Of a stretch of DNA of 64,000 nucleotides, positions 16,070 through 26,657 are shown piece after piece (position 1 is the first letter of the stretch; every line of letters starts with the position of its first letter). The notes under the pieces were generated by a model. That model was not told the DNA's origin, did no database searches, and was given only the letters and a program-made list of their open reading frames with translations. This DNA comes from Streptomyces sp. CB01249. GTDB lineage: Bacteria > Actinomycetota > Actinomycetes > Streptomycetales > Streptomycetaceae. The translations under genes and the position numbers were made by a program. Location: NCBI RefSeq assembly GCF_001905735.1, contig NZ_LISW01000002.1, forward strand, positions 1,524,426 through 1,588,425, written 5' to 3'.

Positions 16070-17515
16070 ATGACCTCCACCCACGCCTTCTGGCTGGCCG
16101 GCCGCCAGGCCACCGGCGAGGAAAGCTTCGACGTCACCAACTCCTGGGACGGGCGCCTCGTCGGAACGGTCTCCGTCCCGACCGAGGCCCAGGTCGAGGA
16201 GGCCGTCGCCGCCGCGCACGCCGTGCGCGAGGAGTTCGCCGCGACCCCGGCCCACGTCCGCGCCGCCGCGCTCGACCACGTGGCCCGCCGCCTCGCCGAG
16301 CGCACCGAGGAGATCGCGCAGCTGATCTCCGCCGAGAACGGCAAGCCCGTCAAGTGGGCGCGCGGCGAGGTCGGGCGGGCCGTGTCCGTGTTCCGCTTCG
16401 CCTCCGAGGAGGCCCGCCGGTTCAACAGCGGCGAGGCCCAGCGCCTGGACACCGACGCCGGGGGCACCGGCCGCCTCGGCCTCACCCGGCGCTTCCCGCG
16501 CGGCACCGTCCTCGGCATCGCGCCCTTCAACTTCCCGCTGAACCTGAGCGCCCACAAGGTCGCCCCGGCCATCGCCGTCGGCGTCCCGATCATCCTCAAG
16601 CCCGCCCCGGCGACCCCGCTCTCCTCGCTGGTCCTGGGCGAGCTGCTGGCCGAGACGGACCTCCCGGCCGGGTCCTGGTCCGTCCTCACCGTCCCCAACG
16701 ACCGGATGCCCGCCCTGGTCCAGGACGAGCGGCTGCCCGTGATCTCCTTCACCGGGTCCGCCCCCGTCGGCTACGCGATCATGGACTCGGTGCCCCGTAA
16801 GCACTGCACGCTGGAGCTCGGCGGCAACGGCGCAGCCGTCGTCCTCGGTGACTACGCCTCCGACGAGGACCTGGACTGGGCCGCGACCCGCATCGCGACC
16901 TTCTCCAACTACCAGGGCGGCCAGTCCTGCATCTCCGTGCAGCGCGTCATTGCCGACGCCGCCGTGTACGACCGGCTGCTGCCGAGGATCGTCGCCGCCG
17001 TGGAGGCCCAGGTCACCGGTGACCCGTCCGACCCCACCACCGACGTCGGCCCGCTCGTGGACGAGGCCGCCGCCCGGCGCGTCGAGTCCTGGGTGGACGA
17101 GGCCGTCGCGGCGGGCGCCCGGCTTCTCGCGGGCGGCAAGCGCGACGGGTCCACGTACGCCCCGACCGTCCTCGCCGGACTGCCCGACGGCGTCACCCTC
17201 GCGACCGAGGAGGTCTTCGGGCCGGTCCTCTCCGTGCAGAAGGTGAACGGCGAGGCCGAGGCGTTCGCCGCCGTCAACGCCTCGCAGTACGGGCTCCAGG
17301 CGGGCGTGTTCACCCATGACATCCAGGCCGCCTTCCGCGCCCACCGCGCGCTGGAGGTCGGCGGTGTGATCATCGGCGACGTCCCCTCGTACCGCGCCGA
17401 CCAGATGCCGTACGGCGGAGCCAAGCAGTCCGGCGTGGGCCGCGAGGGCGTCCGCTACGCGATGGACGACTACACCTACGAACGCGTCCTCGTCCTCACC
17501 GGCCTCGCGCTCTGA
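16070..17515 (+). CDS. gabD: Aldehyde dehydrogenase, probably succinate-semialdehyde dehydrogenase
   Basis: 481 residues, full ALDH fold. Catalytic Cys287 in GGQSCIS and general base Glu249 in LELGGNG; NAD(P)-binding GSAPVGY; FNFPLNLSAHK substrate/cofactor loop. Oxidises an aldehyde to the acid with NAD(P)+. Succinic semialdehyde is inferred from the gabT-pucR context, not from a substrate-specific residue; the same family includes 2-hydroxymuconate and phenylacetaldehyde enzymes. A GGACAA element lies 70 bases upstream. Confidence 0.85.
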   Translation: MTSTHAFWLAGRQATGEESFDVTNSWDGRLVGTVSVPTEAQVEEAVAAAHAVREEFAATPAHVRAAALDHVARRLAERTEEIAQLISAENGKPVKWARGEVGRAVSVFRFASEEARRFNSGEAQRLDTDAGGTGRLGLTRRFPRGTVLGIAPFNFPLNLSAHKVAPAIAVGVPIILKPAPATPLSSLVLGELLAETDLPAGSWSVLTVPNDRMPALVQDERLPVISFTGSAPVGYAIMDSVPRKHCTLELGGNGAAVVLGDYASDEDLDWAATRIATFSNYQGGQSCISVQRVIADAAVYDRLLPRIVAAVEAQVTGDPSDPTTDVGPLVDEAAARRVESWVDEAVAAGARLLAGGKRDGSTYAPTVLAGLPDGVTLATEEVFGPVLSVQKVNGEAEAFAAVNASQYGLQAGVFTHDIQAAFRAHRALEVGGVIIGDVPSYRADQMPYGGAKQSGVGREGVRYAMDDYTYERVLVLTGLAL

Positions 17516-17718
17516 CGCCCACGCGGACGCATGCCGCACCCGGCGGCGGGCAGTTGAGTGGTGGCCGACCCGATCGGCGCCCCGAGGCTGGTCGACCCCG
17601 CCGGAATCGGGTACATACGGACGAGTAGAACCGGACAGGTACGCACGGGCGGGACGGACCCCGCCGCCCGTGCGCCTGCCGGGTCCGCCCACCCGACGAC
17701 GCGGCGAGGTGAGCCCTC

Positions 17719-19665
17719 ATGTCCGCTCCATCCGCACAACAGCCCACGCCCAAGGTCACCGAACGCGAAGCGCGCCAGGTCGCCGAGGACGCCCGGGAAC
17801 AGGACTGGCGCAAACCCAGCTTCGCCAAGGAACTCTTCCTCGGCCGCTTCCGCCTGGACCTGATCCACCCGCACCCGCAGCCCGCGGGCGAGGACGTCCG
17901 GCGCGGCGAGGAATTCCTCGCCCGGCTCCGCGAGTTCTGCGAGACCCGGGTCGACGGCGCCCTCATCGAACGCGAGGCGAAGATCCCCGACGAGGTCGTG
18001 CGCGGCCTCAAGGAACTCGGCGCGCTCGGCATGAAGATCGACGTCAAGTACGGCGGCCTCGGCCTGACCCAGGTCTACTACAACCGGGCCCTCGCCCTGG
18101 CCGGCTCCGCCAGCCCCGCGATCGGCGCGCTGCTCTCCGCCCACCAGTCGATCGGCGTACCGCAGCCCCTGAAGACCTTCGGCACCCAGGAGCAGAAGGA
18201 CGCCTTCCTGCCCCGGCTGGCCCGTACCGACATCTCGGCGTTCCTCCTCACCGAGCCGGACGTGGGCTCCGACCCCGCGCGGCTCGCCACCACCGCCGTC
18301 CGGGACGGGGACGACTACGTCCTCGACGGAGTGAAGCTGTGGACCACCAACGGCGTCGTCGCGGACCTCCTGGTCGTCATGGCCCGCGTACCGAAGTCAC
18401 CGGAAAGCAAGGGCGGCATCACCGCCTTCGTGGTCGAGGCGGACGCCCCCGGCATCACCGTCGAGCACCGCAACGCGTTCATGGGCCTGCGCGGCATCGA
18501 GAACGGCGTCACCCGCTTCCACCAGGTGCGGGTGCCCGCCGCCAACCGCATCGGACCCGAGGGCGCCGGGCTCAAGATCGCGCTGACCACGCTCAACACC
18601 GGGCGGCTCTCGCTGCCCGCGATGTGCGTCGGCTCCGGCAAGTGGTGCCTGAAGATCGCCCGCGAGTGGTCCGCCGTCCGCGAGCAGTGGGGCAGGCCGG
18701 TCGCCCGGCACGAGGCCGTCGGCTCCAAGATCGCCTTCATCGCCGCGACCACCTTCGCCCTGGAAGCCGTGGTCGACCTCGCCTCGCAGATGGCCGACGA
18801 GGACCGCAACGACATCCGCATCGAGGCGGCGCTCGCCAAGCTGTACGGCTCCGAGATGGGCTGCCTGATCGCCGACGAACTGGTCCAGATCCGCGGCGGA
18901 CGCGGCTTCGAGACCGCCGCATCCCTCGCCGCCCGGGGCGAACGGGCCGTGCCCGCCGAGCAGATGCTCCGCGACATGCGGATCAACCGGATCTTCGAGG
19001 GCTCCACGGAGATCATGCACCTGCTGATCGCCCGCGAGGCCGTCGACGCCCACCTCAAGGTCGCCGGGGACATCATCGACCCCGACAAGCCGCTCTCCGC
19101 CAAGGCGAAGGCGGGCGCCAACGCGGCCGGCTTCTACGCCAAGTGGCTGCCCAAGCTCGTCGCGGGCCCGGGGCAGCTCCCGACCACCTACGCCGAGTTC
19201 AACCCGGCCGGCCACCCGGACCTGGCCACGCATCTGCGGTACGTCGAACGCGCCTCGCGCAAGCTGGCCCGCTCCACGTTCTACGCGATGTCCCGCTGGC
19301 AGGGTCGGATGGAGACCAAACAGGGCTTCCTCGGCCGGATCGTGGACATCGGCGCCGAACTCTTCGCGATGAGCGCCGCCTGCGTCCGCGCCGAGCACCT
19401 GCGCGCCACGGACGAGCACGGCCGCGAGGCGTACCAGCTCGCCGACGCCTTCTGCCGCCAGGCCCGCATCCGCGTCGAGGAGCTGTTCACCCGGCTCTGG
19501 TCCAACACCGACGACCTGGACCGGCGCGTCGTGGAGGGCGTCCTGTCCGGCACGTACGGCTGGCTGGAGGAGGGCGTGGTCGACCCGAGCGGCGAGGGCC
19601 CCTGGATCGCCGACGCCACCCCCGGCCCCTCCACCGAGGAGAACGTCCACCGCCCGATCCGCTGA
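17719..19665 (+). CDS. Acyl-CoA dehydrogenase (VLCAD/ACAD9-type, long form)
   Basis: 648 residues. Start ATG 17719. Acyl-CoA dehydrogenase core (about 70-450): TEPDVGSDPARL and LWTTNG FAD/substrate motifs, GEGAGLK-like GPEGAGLKIAL, and RIFEGSTEIM with the expected catalytic glutamate. A further helical C-terminal region of about 190 residues matches the long bacterial form related to very-long-chain enzymes. Catalyses the first step of beta-oxidation, passing electrons to ETF. It stands alone between gabD and a strong terminator; no partner beta-oxidation genes are nearby. Confidence 0.9.
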   Translation: MSAPSAQQPTPKVTEREARQVAEDAREQDWRKPSFAKELFLGRFRLDLIHPHPQPAGEDVRRGEEFLARLREFCETRVDGALIEREAKIPDEVVRGLKELGALGMKIDVKYGGLGLTQVYYNRALALAGSASPAIGALLSAHQSIGVPQPLKTFGTQEQKDAFLPRLARTDISAFLLTEPDVGSDPARLATTAVRDGDDYVLDGVKLWTTNGVVADLLVVMARVPKSPESKGGITAFVVEADAPGITVEHRNAFMGLRGIENGVTRFHQVRVPAANRIGPEGAGLKIALTTLNTGRLSLPAMCVGSGKWCLKIAREWSAVREQWGRPVARHEAVGSKIAFIAATTFALEAVVDLASQMADEDRNDIRIEAALAKLYGSEMGCLIADELVQIRGGRGFETAASLAARGERAVPAEQMLRDMRINRIFEGSTEIMHLLIAREAVDAHLKVAGDIIDPDKPLSAKAKAGANAAGFYAKWLPKLVAGPGQLPTTYAEFNPAGHPDLATHLRYVERASRKLARSTFYAMSRWQGRMETKQGFLGRIVDIGAELFAMSAACVRAEHLRATDEHGREAYQLADAFCRQARIRVEELFTRLWSNTDDLDRRVVEGVLSGTYGWLEEGVVDPSGEGPWIADATPGPSTEENVHRPIR

Positions 19666-19678
19666 ACCGCCGGGCACC

Positions 19679-19711
19679 GCGGGGCGCGTCCAGTCGCTGG
19701 ACGCGCCCCGC
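19679..19711. terminator. Strong hairpin terminator before the EPSPS-like gene
   Basis: Perfect 15-bp stem (19679-19693 / 19697-19711, arm GCGGGGCGCGTCCAG) with a 3-base TCG loop, no U tract. It ends three bases before an in-frame ATG at 19715 of the next gene. Confidence 0.75.
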
Positions 19712-19744
19712 CGCATGTCCCGGTTCACGGCAGGATGGACGCCC

Positions 19745-20980
19745 GTGACCGTCATCCACGTCCCCGGCTCCAAGTCCGTCACCGCGCGCGCCCTCTTCCT
19801 GGCCGCCGCCGCGAACGGCCGCAGCACGCTCGTACGCCCGCTGCGCTCCGACGACACCGAGGGCTTCGCGGCCGGGCTCACCGCGCTCGGCTACGAGGTC
19901 GAGCAGGAGGCGGACGCCTGGCACATCACCGGCCGCCCCGCCGGGCCCGCCGCCACCGAGGCCGACGTCTACTGCCGCGACGGGGCCACCACCGCCCGCT
20001 TCCTGCCCACCCTCGCGGCGGCCGGCGCCCGCGGCAGCTACCGCTTCGACGCCTCCGCGCAGATGCGCCGCCGCCCCCTCGCCCCGCTCACCGAGGCCCT
20101 GCGTACCCTCCGCGTCGACCTGCGCCACGAGGACGCCGAGGGCCACCACCCGCTGCGCATCGAGGCCGCCGGCATCAAGGGCGGCGAACTCACCCTGGAC
20201 GCCGGGCAGTCCAGCCAGTACCTCACCGCCCTGCTGATGCTCGGCCCGCTCACGGAGACCGGGCTGCGGATCACCGTCACCGACCTCGTCTCCGCGCCCT
20301 ACATCGAGATCACCCTCGCGATGATGCGCTCCTTCGGCGCCCGGGTCACCCGGAGCGGCCCCGACGGCACCCTCTTCACCGTGGAGCCCGGCGGCTACCG
20401 CGCCACCACCTACGCCGTCGAACCCGACGCCTCCACCGCGAGCTACTTCTTCGCCGCCGCCGCCCTCACCGGCCGCGAGATCACCGTCCCCGGACTCGGC
20501 GAGGGCGCCCTCCAGGGGGACCTGCGGTTCACCGACGTCCTGCGCCGCATGGGCGCCGACGTCACCATGAAGGACGGCGCCACCACGGTCCGCTCGACCG
20601 GCACCCTCAGCGGCCTCACCGTCAACATGCGCGACATCTCCGACACCATGCCCACGCTCGCCGCGATCGCCCCCTTCGCCTCGGGGCCCGTACGCATCGA
20701 GGACGTCGGCAACACCCGGGTGAAGGAGTGCGACCGGCTGGAGGCGTGCGCGGACAACCTGCGGCGCATGGGCATCACGGTCACCACGGGCCCCGACTGG
20801 ATCGAGATCCAGCCGGGCACGCCCGGGCCCGTCGAGATCGAGACCCACGGCGACCACCGCATCGTCATGTCGTTCGCCGTCGCGGGGCTGCGCACCCCCG
20901 GCATCACGTACGACGACCCCGGCTGCGTACGCAAGACGTTCCCCGGCTTCCACGAGGCGTTCGCCGCCGCCACCGGCTGA
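19745..20980 (+). CDS. aroA: EPSP synthase (3-phosphoshikimate 1-carboxyvinyltransferase) family
   Basis: 411 residues from GTG 19745 (AGGA nine bases ahead); ATG 19715 would add ten residues but sits against a terminator hairpin. EPSPS motifs: PGSKS (Lys10), [24 protein letters not shown] (catalytic Asp), [12 protein letters not shown] (catalytic Glu) and [11 protein letters not shown]. It transfers enolpyruvate from PEP to shikimate-3-phosphate. Two active-site motifs deviate: SVTAR for SxTNR, and DGATT (Ala81) for NAGT/NSGT. It stands apart from other shikimate genes, so it may be a second copy or a specialised carboxyvinyltransferase. Confidence 0.85.
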   Translation: MTVIHVPGSKSVTARALFLAAAANGRSTLVRPLRSDDTEGFAAGLTALGYEVEQEADAWHITGRPAGPAATEADVYCRDGATTARFLPTLAAAGARGSYRFDASAQMRRRPLAPLTEALRTLRVDLRHEDAEGHHPLRIEAAGIKGGELTLDAGQSSQYLTALLMLGPLTETGLRITVTDLVSAPYIEITLAMMRSFGARVTRSGPDGTLFTVEPGGYRATTYAVEPDASTASYFFAAAALTGREITVPGLGEGALQGDLRFTDVLRRMGADVTMKDGATTVRSTGTLSGLTVNMRDISDTMPTLAAIAPFASGPVRIEDVGNTRVKECDRLEACADNLRRMGITVTTGPDWIEIQPGTPGPVEIETHGDHRIVMSFAVAGLRTPGITYDDPGCVRKTFPGFHEAFAAATG

Positions 20981-21057
20981 GCGGGAAACGCGGGGGCGGG
21001 GACACGCACGGGTCAACCCGGGACACCCTGTCCCCGCGCACAGCGGGAGCGGCGACA

Positions 21058-22320
21058 ATGGGGCCCATGACCGACAGCCCTGCCCCTCTCGCAGACCCGC
21101 ACCTCGTCTTCGACGCCGTGGAAGGACGCCGGGATCTCGTCATCCTTGGCTCCACCGGGTCCATCGGCACCCAGGCCATCGACCTGGTGCTGCGCAACCC
21201 CGACCTCTTTCGCGTCACCGCGCTGTCCGCGGCCGGCGGCCGGGTCGCCCTCCTCGCCGAGCAGGCCCGCCTGCTGAAGGTGCGCACCGTCGGCGTCGCC
21301 TCGCCCGAGGCCGTACCCGCCCTGCGCGAGGCGCTGCGCCAGGAGTACGGGGCGGGCGAGCCGGTCCCCGAGATCCTCGCCGGACCGGACGCGGCGACGG
21401 AGCTGGCCGCGAGCGACTGCCACACCGTGCTCAACGGAATCACCGGCTCCATCGGTCTCGCCCCGACCCTGGCCGCCCTGAAGGCGGGCCGCACCCTGGC
21501 GCTCGCCAACAAGGAGTCCCTGATCGTCGGCGGCCCCCTGGTCAAGGCGCTGGCCGCCCCGGGGCAGATCATCCCCGTCGACTCGGAGCACGCCGCGCTC
21601 TTCCAGGCGCTCGCCGCCGGCACCCGCGCCGATGTGCGCCGGCTCGTCGTCACCGCGTCCGGCGGGCCCTTCCGCGGCCGCACCAGGAGCGAGCTGGCCG
21701 AGGTCACCCCCGAGCAGGCCCTCGCGCACCCGACCTGGGCCATGGGACCGGTCATCACCGTGAACTCGGCCACCCTCGTCAACAAGGGCCTCGAAGTCAT
21801 CGAGGCGCACCTGCTCTACGACATCCCCTTCGACCGCATCGAGGTCGTCGTCCACCCCCAGTCGTACGTGCACTCCATGGTCGAGTTCACCGACGGCTCC
21901 ACGCTCGCCCAGGCCACCCCGCCCGACATGCGCGGCCCGATCGCCATCGGCCTCGGCTGGCCGCTGCGCGTCCCGGACGCGGCGCCCGCCTTCGACTGGA
22001 CGAAGGCGGCCAGCTGGGAGTTCTACCCGCTGGACACCGAAGCCTTCCCGTCCGTCGGCCTCGCCCGGCACGTCGGCGCGCTGGGCGGCACCGCGCCCGC
22101 CGTGTTCAACGCGGCCAACGAGGAGTGCGTCGACGCGTTCCTGTCCGGGAAGCTGCCCTTCAACGGCATCATGGACACGGTCACCGCGGTGGTGGGCGAA
22201 CACGGCACACCGGAATCGGGAACTTCTCTCACCGTCGCGGACGTACTCGAAGCGGAGACCTGGGCGCGGACCCGGGCCCGGGAACTCTCGGCCAAGGCCA
22301 TTGCGGAGGCACGCGCATGA
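21058..22320 (+). CDS. dxr: 1-deoxy-D-xylulose 5-phosphate reductoisomerase
   Basis: 420 residues from ATG 21058 (GGGAG upstream; ATG 21067 is a close alternative). NADPH-binding [23 protein letters not shown], metal/substrate motif [19 protein letters not shown] and the [12 protein letters not shown] segment are all present. It converts DXP to MEP, the committed step of the non-mevalonate isoprenoid pathway. Its stop overlaps the start of the site-2 protease gene (ATGA), so the two are co-translated; ispG of the same pathway follows. Confidence 0.96.
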   Translation: MGPMTDSPAPLADPHLVFDAVEGRRDLVILGSTGSIGTQAIDLVLRNPDLFRVTALSAAGGRVALLAEQARLLKVRTVGVASPEAVPALREALRQEYGAGEPVPEILAGPDAATELAASDCHTVLNGITGSIGLAPTLAALKAGRTLALANKESLIVGGPLVKALAAPGQIIPVDSEHAALFQALAAGTRADVRRLVVTASGGPFRGRTRSELAEVTPEQALAHPTWAMGPVITVNSATLVNKGLEVIEAHLLYDIPFDRIEVVVHPQSYVHSMVEFTDGSTLAQATPPDMRGPIAIGLGWPLRVPDAAPAFDWTKAASWEFYPLDTEAFPSVGLARHVGALGGTAPAVFNAANEECVDAFLSGKLPFNGIMDTVTAVVGEHGTPESGTSLTVADVLEAETWARTRARELSAKAIAEARA

Positions 22321-23627
22321 GCATGACGACGATCCTGCTGACGATTCTCGGCATCGTGATCTTCGCCTTCGGCCTGCTGTTCTCCATCGCCTGGCACGAG
22401 CTCGGCCACCTGTCGACGGCGAAGCTCTTCGGCATCCGCGTCCCCCAGTACATGGTCGGCTTCGGCCCGACCATCTGGTCCCGCAAGAAGGGCGACACCG
22501 AATACGGCATCAAGGCCATCCCGGCCGGCGGCTACATCCGCATGATCGGGATGTTCCCGCCCGGTGCCGACGGCAAGCTGGAGGCGCGTTCCACCTCGCC
22601 CTGGCGGGGCATGATCGAGGACGCCAGATCAGCCGCCTTCGAAGAGCTGGAACCGGGCGACGAGAAGCGTCTCTTCTACACGCGCAAGCCGTGGAAGCGC
22701 GTCATCGTCATGTTCGCCGGACCCTTCATGAACCTGGTGCTGGCCGTGGTGATCTTCCTCGGTGTCGCCATGTCCTTCGGCTTCCAGACCAACACCACCG
22801 AGGTCGCCGGCGTCCAGAAGTGCGTCATCCCGCAGAGCGCCGAGCGCGAGACCTGCAAGAAGTCCGACGCCGTCTCGCCCGCGCAGGCGGCCGGGCTGAA
22901 GAAGGGCGACAAGATCGTCGCCTTCGACGGTCAGCGGATGGACTCCTGGGACACCCTGTCCGACCGCATCCGCGACACCGTCGGCCCCGCCACCATCACG
23001 GTCGAGCGCGACGGGCAGGAGAAGGACCTGCACGCGGTCCTCCTGAAGAACGCCGTCGCCAAGAAGGACTCGCACGGCGAAGCGGTCGCCGGCGAATTCG
23101 TCACGGCCGGCTACCTCGGCTTCGCCGCCCAGACGAAGATCCTCCCGCTCTCCTTCGGCGACTCGGTCGTCCGCATGGGCGACATGGTGGAGAACGGCGT
23201 CGACTCGATCATCGCCCTGCCCTCCAAGATCCCCGCCCTGTGGGACGCCGCCTTCGGTGACGGCGAGCGTGCGGCGGACTCCCCGGTCGGCGTCGTCGGC
23301 GCGGCCCGCATCGGCGGCGAGGTGATGACGCTGGACGTCCCGGCGGAGAGCCAGATCGCGATGATGCTGTTCCTGCTGGCCGGCTTCAACCTCTCGCTCT
23401 TCCTCTTCAACATGCTCCCGCTGCTCCCGCTCGACGGCGGACACATCGCGGGGGCCCTGTGGGAGGCGCTGCGCCGGAACACGGCCCGGGTCTTCAAGCG
23501 CCCCGACCCCGGCCCGTTCGACGTCGCCAAGCTGATGCCCGTCGCCTACGTGGTCGCCGGGGTCTTCATCTGCTTCACCCTCCTCGTCCTCGTCGCCGAC
23601 GTGGTCAACCCGGTCAAGATCACCTGA
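22317..23627 (+). CDS. rseP: RseP/RIP-type site-2 membrane zinc metalloprotease
   Basis: 436 residues. HEXXH zinc motif in WHELGHL at 27-31 within the first helix, [10 protein letters not shown], a PDZ domain at about 175-260 ([17 protein letters not shown]) and the second zinc-ligand motif [13 protein letters not shown] in the third helix region. Cleaves membrane-embedded anti-sigma factors or signal-peptide remnants. Coupled to dxr by a 4-base overlap, the usual actinobacterial dxr-rip-ispG order. Confidence 0.93.
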   Translation: MSMTTILLTILGIVIFAFGLLFSIAWHELGHLSTAKLFGIRVPQYMVGFGPTIWSRKKGDTEYGIKAIPAGGYIRMIGMFPPGADGKLEARSTSPWRGMIEDARSAAFEELEPGDEKRLFYTRKPWKRVIVMFAGPFMNLVLAVVIFLGVAMSFGFQTNTTEVAGVQKCVIPQSAERETCKKSDAVSPAQAAGLKKGDKIVAFDGQRMDSWDTLSDRIRDTVGPATITVERDGQEKDLHAVLLKNAVAKKDSHGEAVAGEFVTAGYLGFAAQTKILPLSFGDSVVRMGDMVENGVDSIIALPSKIPALWDAAFGDGERAADSPVGVVGAARIGGEVMTLDVPAESQIAMMLFLLAGFNLSLFLFNMLPLLPLDGGHIAGALWEALRRNTARVFKRPDPGPFDVAKLMPVAYVVAGVFICFTLLVLVADVVNPVKIT

Positions 23628-23813
23628 CCGGGGCCCGCCGGACGCGCCCGGTGCACCGCGAGTGACCGGCGGTGTGCGGGGTGCGTCCGACGGGCCGACA
23701 TTCCGTACGGGGCCGGACGCGGTGTGCTCCCGGCCGCCCCCGGTGACGTAACCTCGAAGGCCGGAGCCCGCCGATACCGGGACCTCGATCCACACCTTGG
23801 GGATGCTCAGCGC

Positions 23814-24968
<1,155 letters not shown>

Positions 24969-24986
24969 CCCGCTCCACCCCCGGCA

Positions 24987-25017
24987 GCGCCCCGCGAGGA
25001 ACCCCTCGGCGGGGCGC
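24987..25017. terminator. Terminator after ispG
   Basis: GCGCCCCGC/GCGGGGCGC extended by GAGG/CCTC with one bulged G and a 4-base loop, 18 bases after the stop codon. Confidence 0.7.
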
Positions 25018-25131
25018 TTCCGCGTGCGGGCCCGCGCCGGATGCGCACAGCCGTTCCCGGGCACGGGCGGCGTCGCTCAGGCTCTTCGGTTACAGTGCGG
25101 AAATCAGCAGACCGCATGGTGAGGCCCCCTC

Positions 25132-25977
25132 GTGTTGACGCACACCACCACCCGGGTCCTCGAACCCAGCGACCTCGGCGCCGCGCTCGCCGTCCTGGAG
25201 AGCGAGCCCGTGGCCAACGCCTTCGTGACGTCCCGCGTGCAGATCGCCGGACTCGACCCCTGGCGCCTCGGCGGCGAGATGTGGGGCTGGTACGCCGACG
25301 GCCGGCTCCGCTCCCTGTGCTACTCGGGCGCCAACCTCGTCCCGATCTGCGCCGGGCCCGAAGCCGTCCGCGCCTTCGCGGACCGCGCCCGCCGGGCCGG
25401 CCGCCGCTGCTCCTCGATCGTCGGCCCCGCCGAGCCCACCGCCGAGCTGTGGCGCCTCCTCGAACCGGGCTGGGGCCCCGCCCGCGAGGTCCGGGCCAAC
25501 CAGCCCCTCATGGTCACCGAGAGCCCGTCCGCCGATGTGGAACCGGACCCGCTCGTCCGCCGCGTCCGCAAGGACGAGATGGACATCCTGATGCCCGCCT
25601 GCATCGACATGTTCACCGAGGAGGTCGGCGTCTCCCCGCTCGCCGGGGACGGCGGACTCCTCTACCAGGCCCGCGTCGCCGAACTCATCGGCGCCGGCCG
25701 CTCCTTCGCCCGGATCGACGACGGCAAGGTCGTCTTCAAGGCGGAGATCGGCGCCACCACCCCGCAGGCATGCCAGATCCAGGGCGTGTGGGTCGCCCCC
25801 GAATACCGCGGCCGCGGCCTCTCGGAGACCGGCATGGCCGCCGTACTGCGGTACGCGCTGGCCGATGTCGCCCCGGTCGTCAGCCTCTACGTGAACGACT
25901 ACAACACCCCCGCGCGCAAGGCGTACCGCCGCATCGGCTTCCGGGAGACCGGCGCCTTCATGAGCGTGCTCTTCTGA
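25132..25977 (+). CDS. GNAT-family N-acetyltransferase, two-domain
   Basis: 281 residues from GTG 25132 with GTGAGG upstream. The N-terminal half (LEPSDLGAALAVLESEPVANAFVTSRV) is the DUF4081-type domain found before many actinobacterial GNATs; the C-terminal half (about 140-281) holds the acetyl-CoA loop VWVAPEYRGRGLSETG and the NDYNTPARKAYRRIGF strand-helix. Substrate unknown. It lies between ispG and proS. Confidence 0.88.
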   Translation: MLTHTTTRVLEPSDLGAALAVLESEPVANAFVTSRVQIAGLDPWRLGGEMWGWYADGRLRSLCYSGANLVPICAGPEAVRAFADRARRAGRRCSSIVGPAEPTAELWRLLEPGWGPAREVRANQPLMVTESPSADVEPDPLVRRVRKDEMDILMPACIDMFTEEVGVSPLAGDGGLLYQARVAELIGAGRSFARIDDGKVVFKAEIGATTPQACQIQGVWVAPEYRGRGLSETGMAAVLRYALADVAPVVSLYVNDYNTPARKAYRRIGFRETGAFMSVLF

Positions 25978-26017
25978 CCCGCCCCCGTCCGGGCGACCCG
26001 GACAGTAGGGTCGGCCC

Positions 26018-26584
26018 ATGGCAGCAGATTCCGGGGGCGGCCCCCGCACCACCGGCGTCCGGGTCGGGCCGATCGATCTCGCGGACCGCGTCGACGAGGC
26101 CCTGGCCGTACAGGCCGTCGCCTTCGGCCTGAGCGCCGGGGAGGTCGAGGTCCGCCGGCACATCGTGCTCCGGCACCTCGACCACCCGCACGCCCGCGCG
26201 CTCGGCGCCCTGACGCCCGAGGGCCGGCTCGTCGGCTTCGTCTACGGCATGCCCAACGACCGCGGCCACTGGTGGTCCACCGTCGTGGAGCCCTACCTCC
26301 GCGCCACCGGCAGCGCCCACTGGCTGGACGACGCCTTCGTGATCACCGAGCTCCACGTCCACCCGGACTTCCAGAACCGGGGCATCGGCCGCACCCTGAT
26401 CACCACCATCACCGACGCCGTCGCCCAGCCCCGCTCGATCCTCTCCGCGATCGACACCGAGAGCCCGGCCCGCGGCCTCTACCGCTCCCTCGGCTACCAG
26501 GACCTCGCCCGCCAGGTGCTCTTCCCCAGCGCCCCCAAGCCGTACGCGGTGATGGGAGCGCCCCTGCCACTGCGCCGTACGTGA
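26018..26584 (+). CDS. GNAT-family N-acetyltransferase
   Basis: 188 residues. Single GNAT domain: ITELHVHPDFQNRGIGRTLI (acetyl-CoA pyrophosphate loop) and SPARGLYRSLGYQDL. Substrate unknown. No strong ribosome site is visible before ATG 26018. It lies 40 bases past the preceding GNAT gene and may be co-transcribed with it. Confidence 0.85.
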   Translation: MAADSGGGPRTTGVRVGPIDLADRVDEALAVQAVAFGLSAGEVEVRRHIVLRHLDHPHARALGALTPEGRLVGFVYGMPNDRGHWWSTVVEPYLRATGSAHWLDDAFVITELHVHPDFQNRGIGRTLITTITDAVAQPRSILSAIDTESPARGLYRSLGYQDLARQVLFPSAPKPYAVMGAPLPLRRT

Positions 26585-26657
26585 GGGAATGGATTTCCGC
26601 CCGCACGGGCCGCCCCGCTAACCTCGGGCCCATCACCCTTCCGAGCAGGAGTTCACC

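Noticed and set aside
11807..17515. Integrative or conjugative element around the TraG-like ATPase
   Set aside because: No integrase, relaxase, att repeats or composition shift; all neighbours are core metabolic genes.
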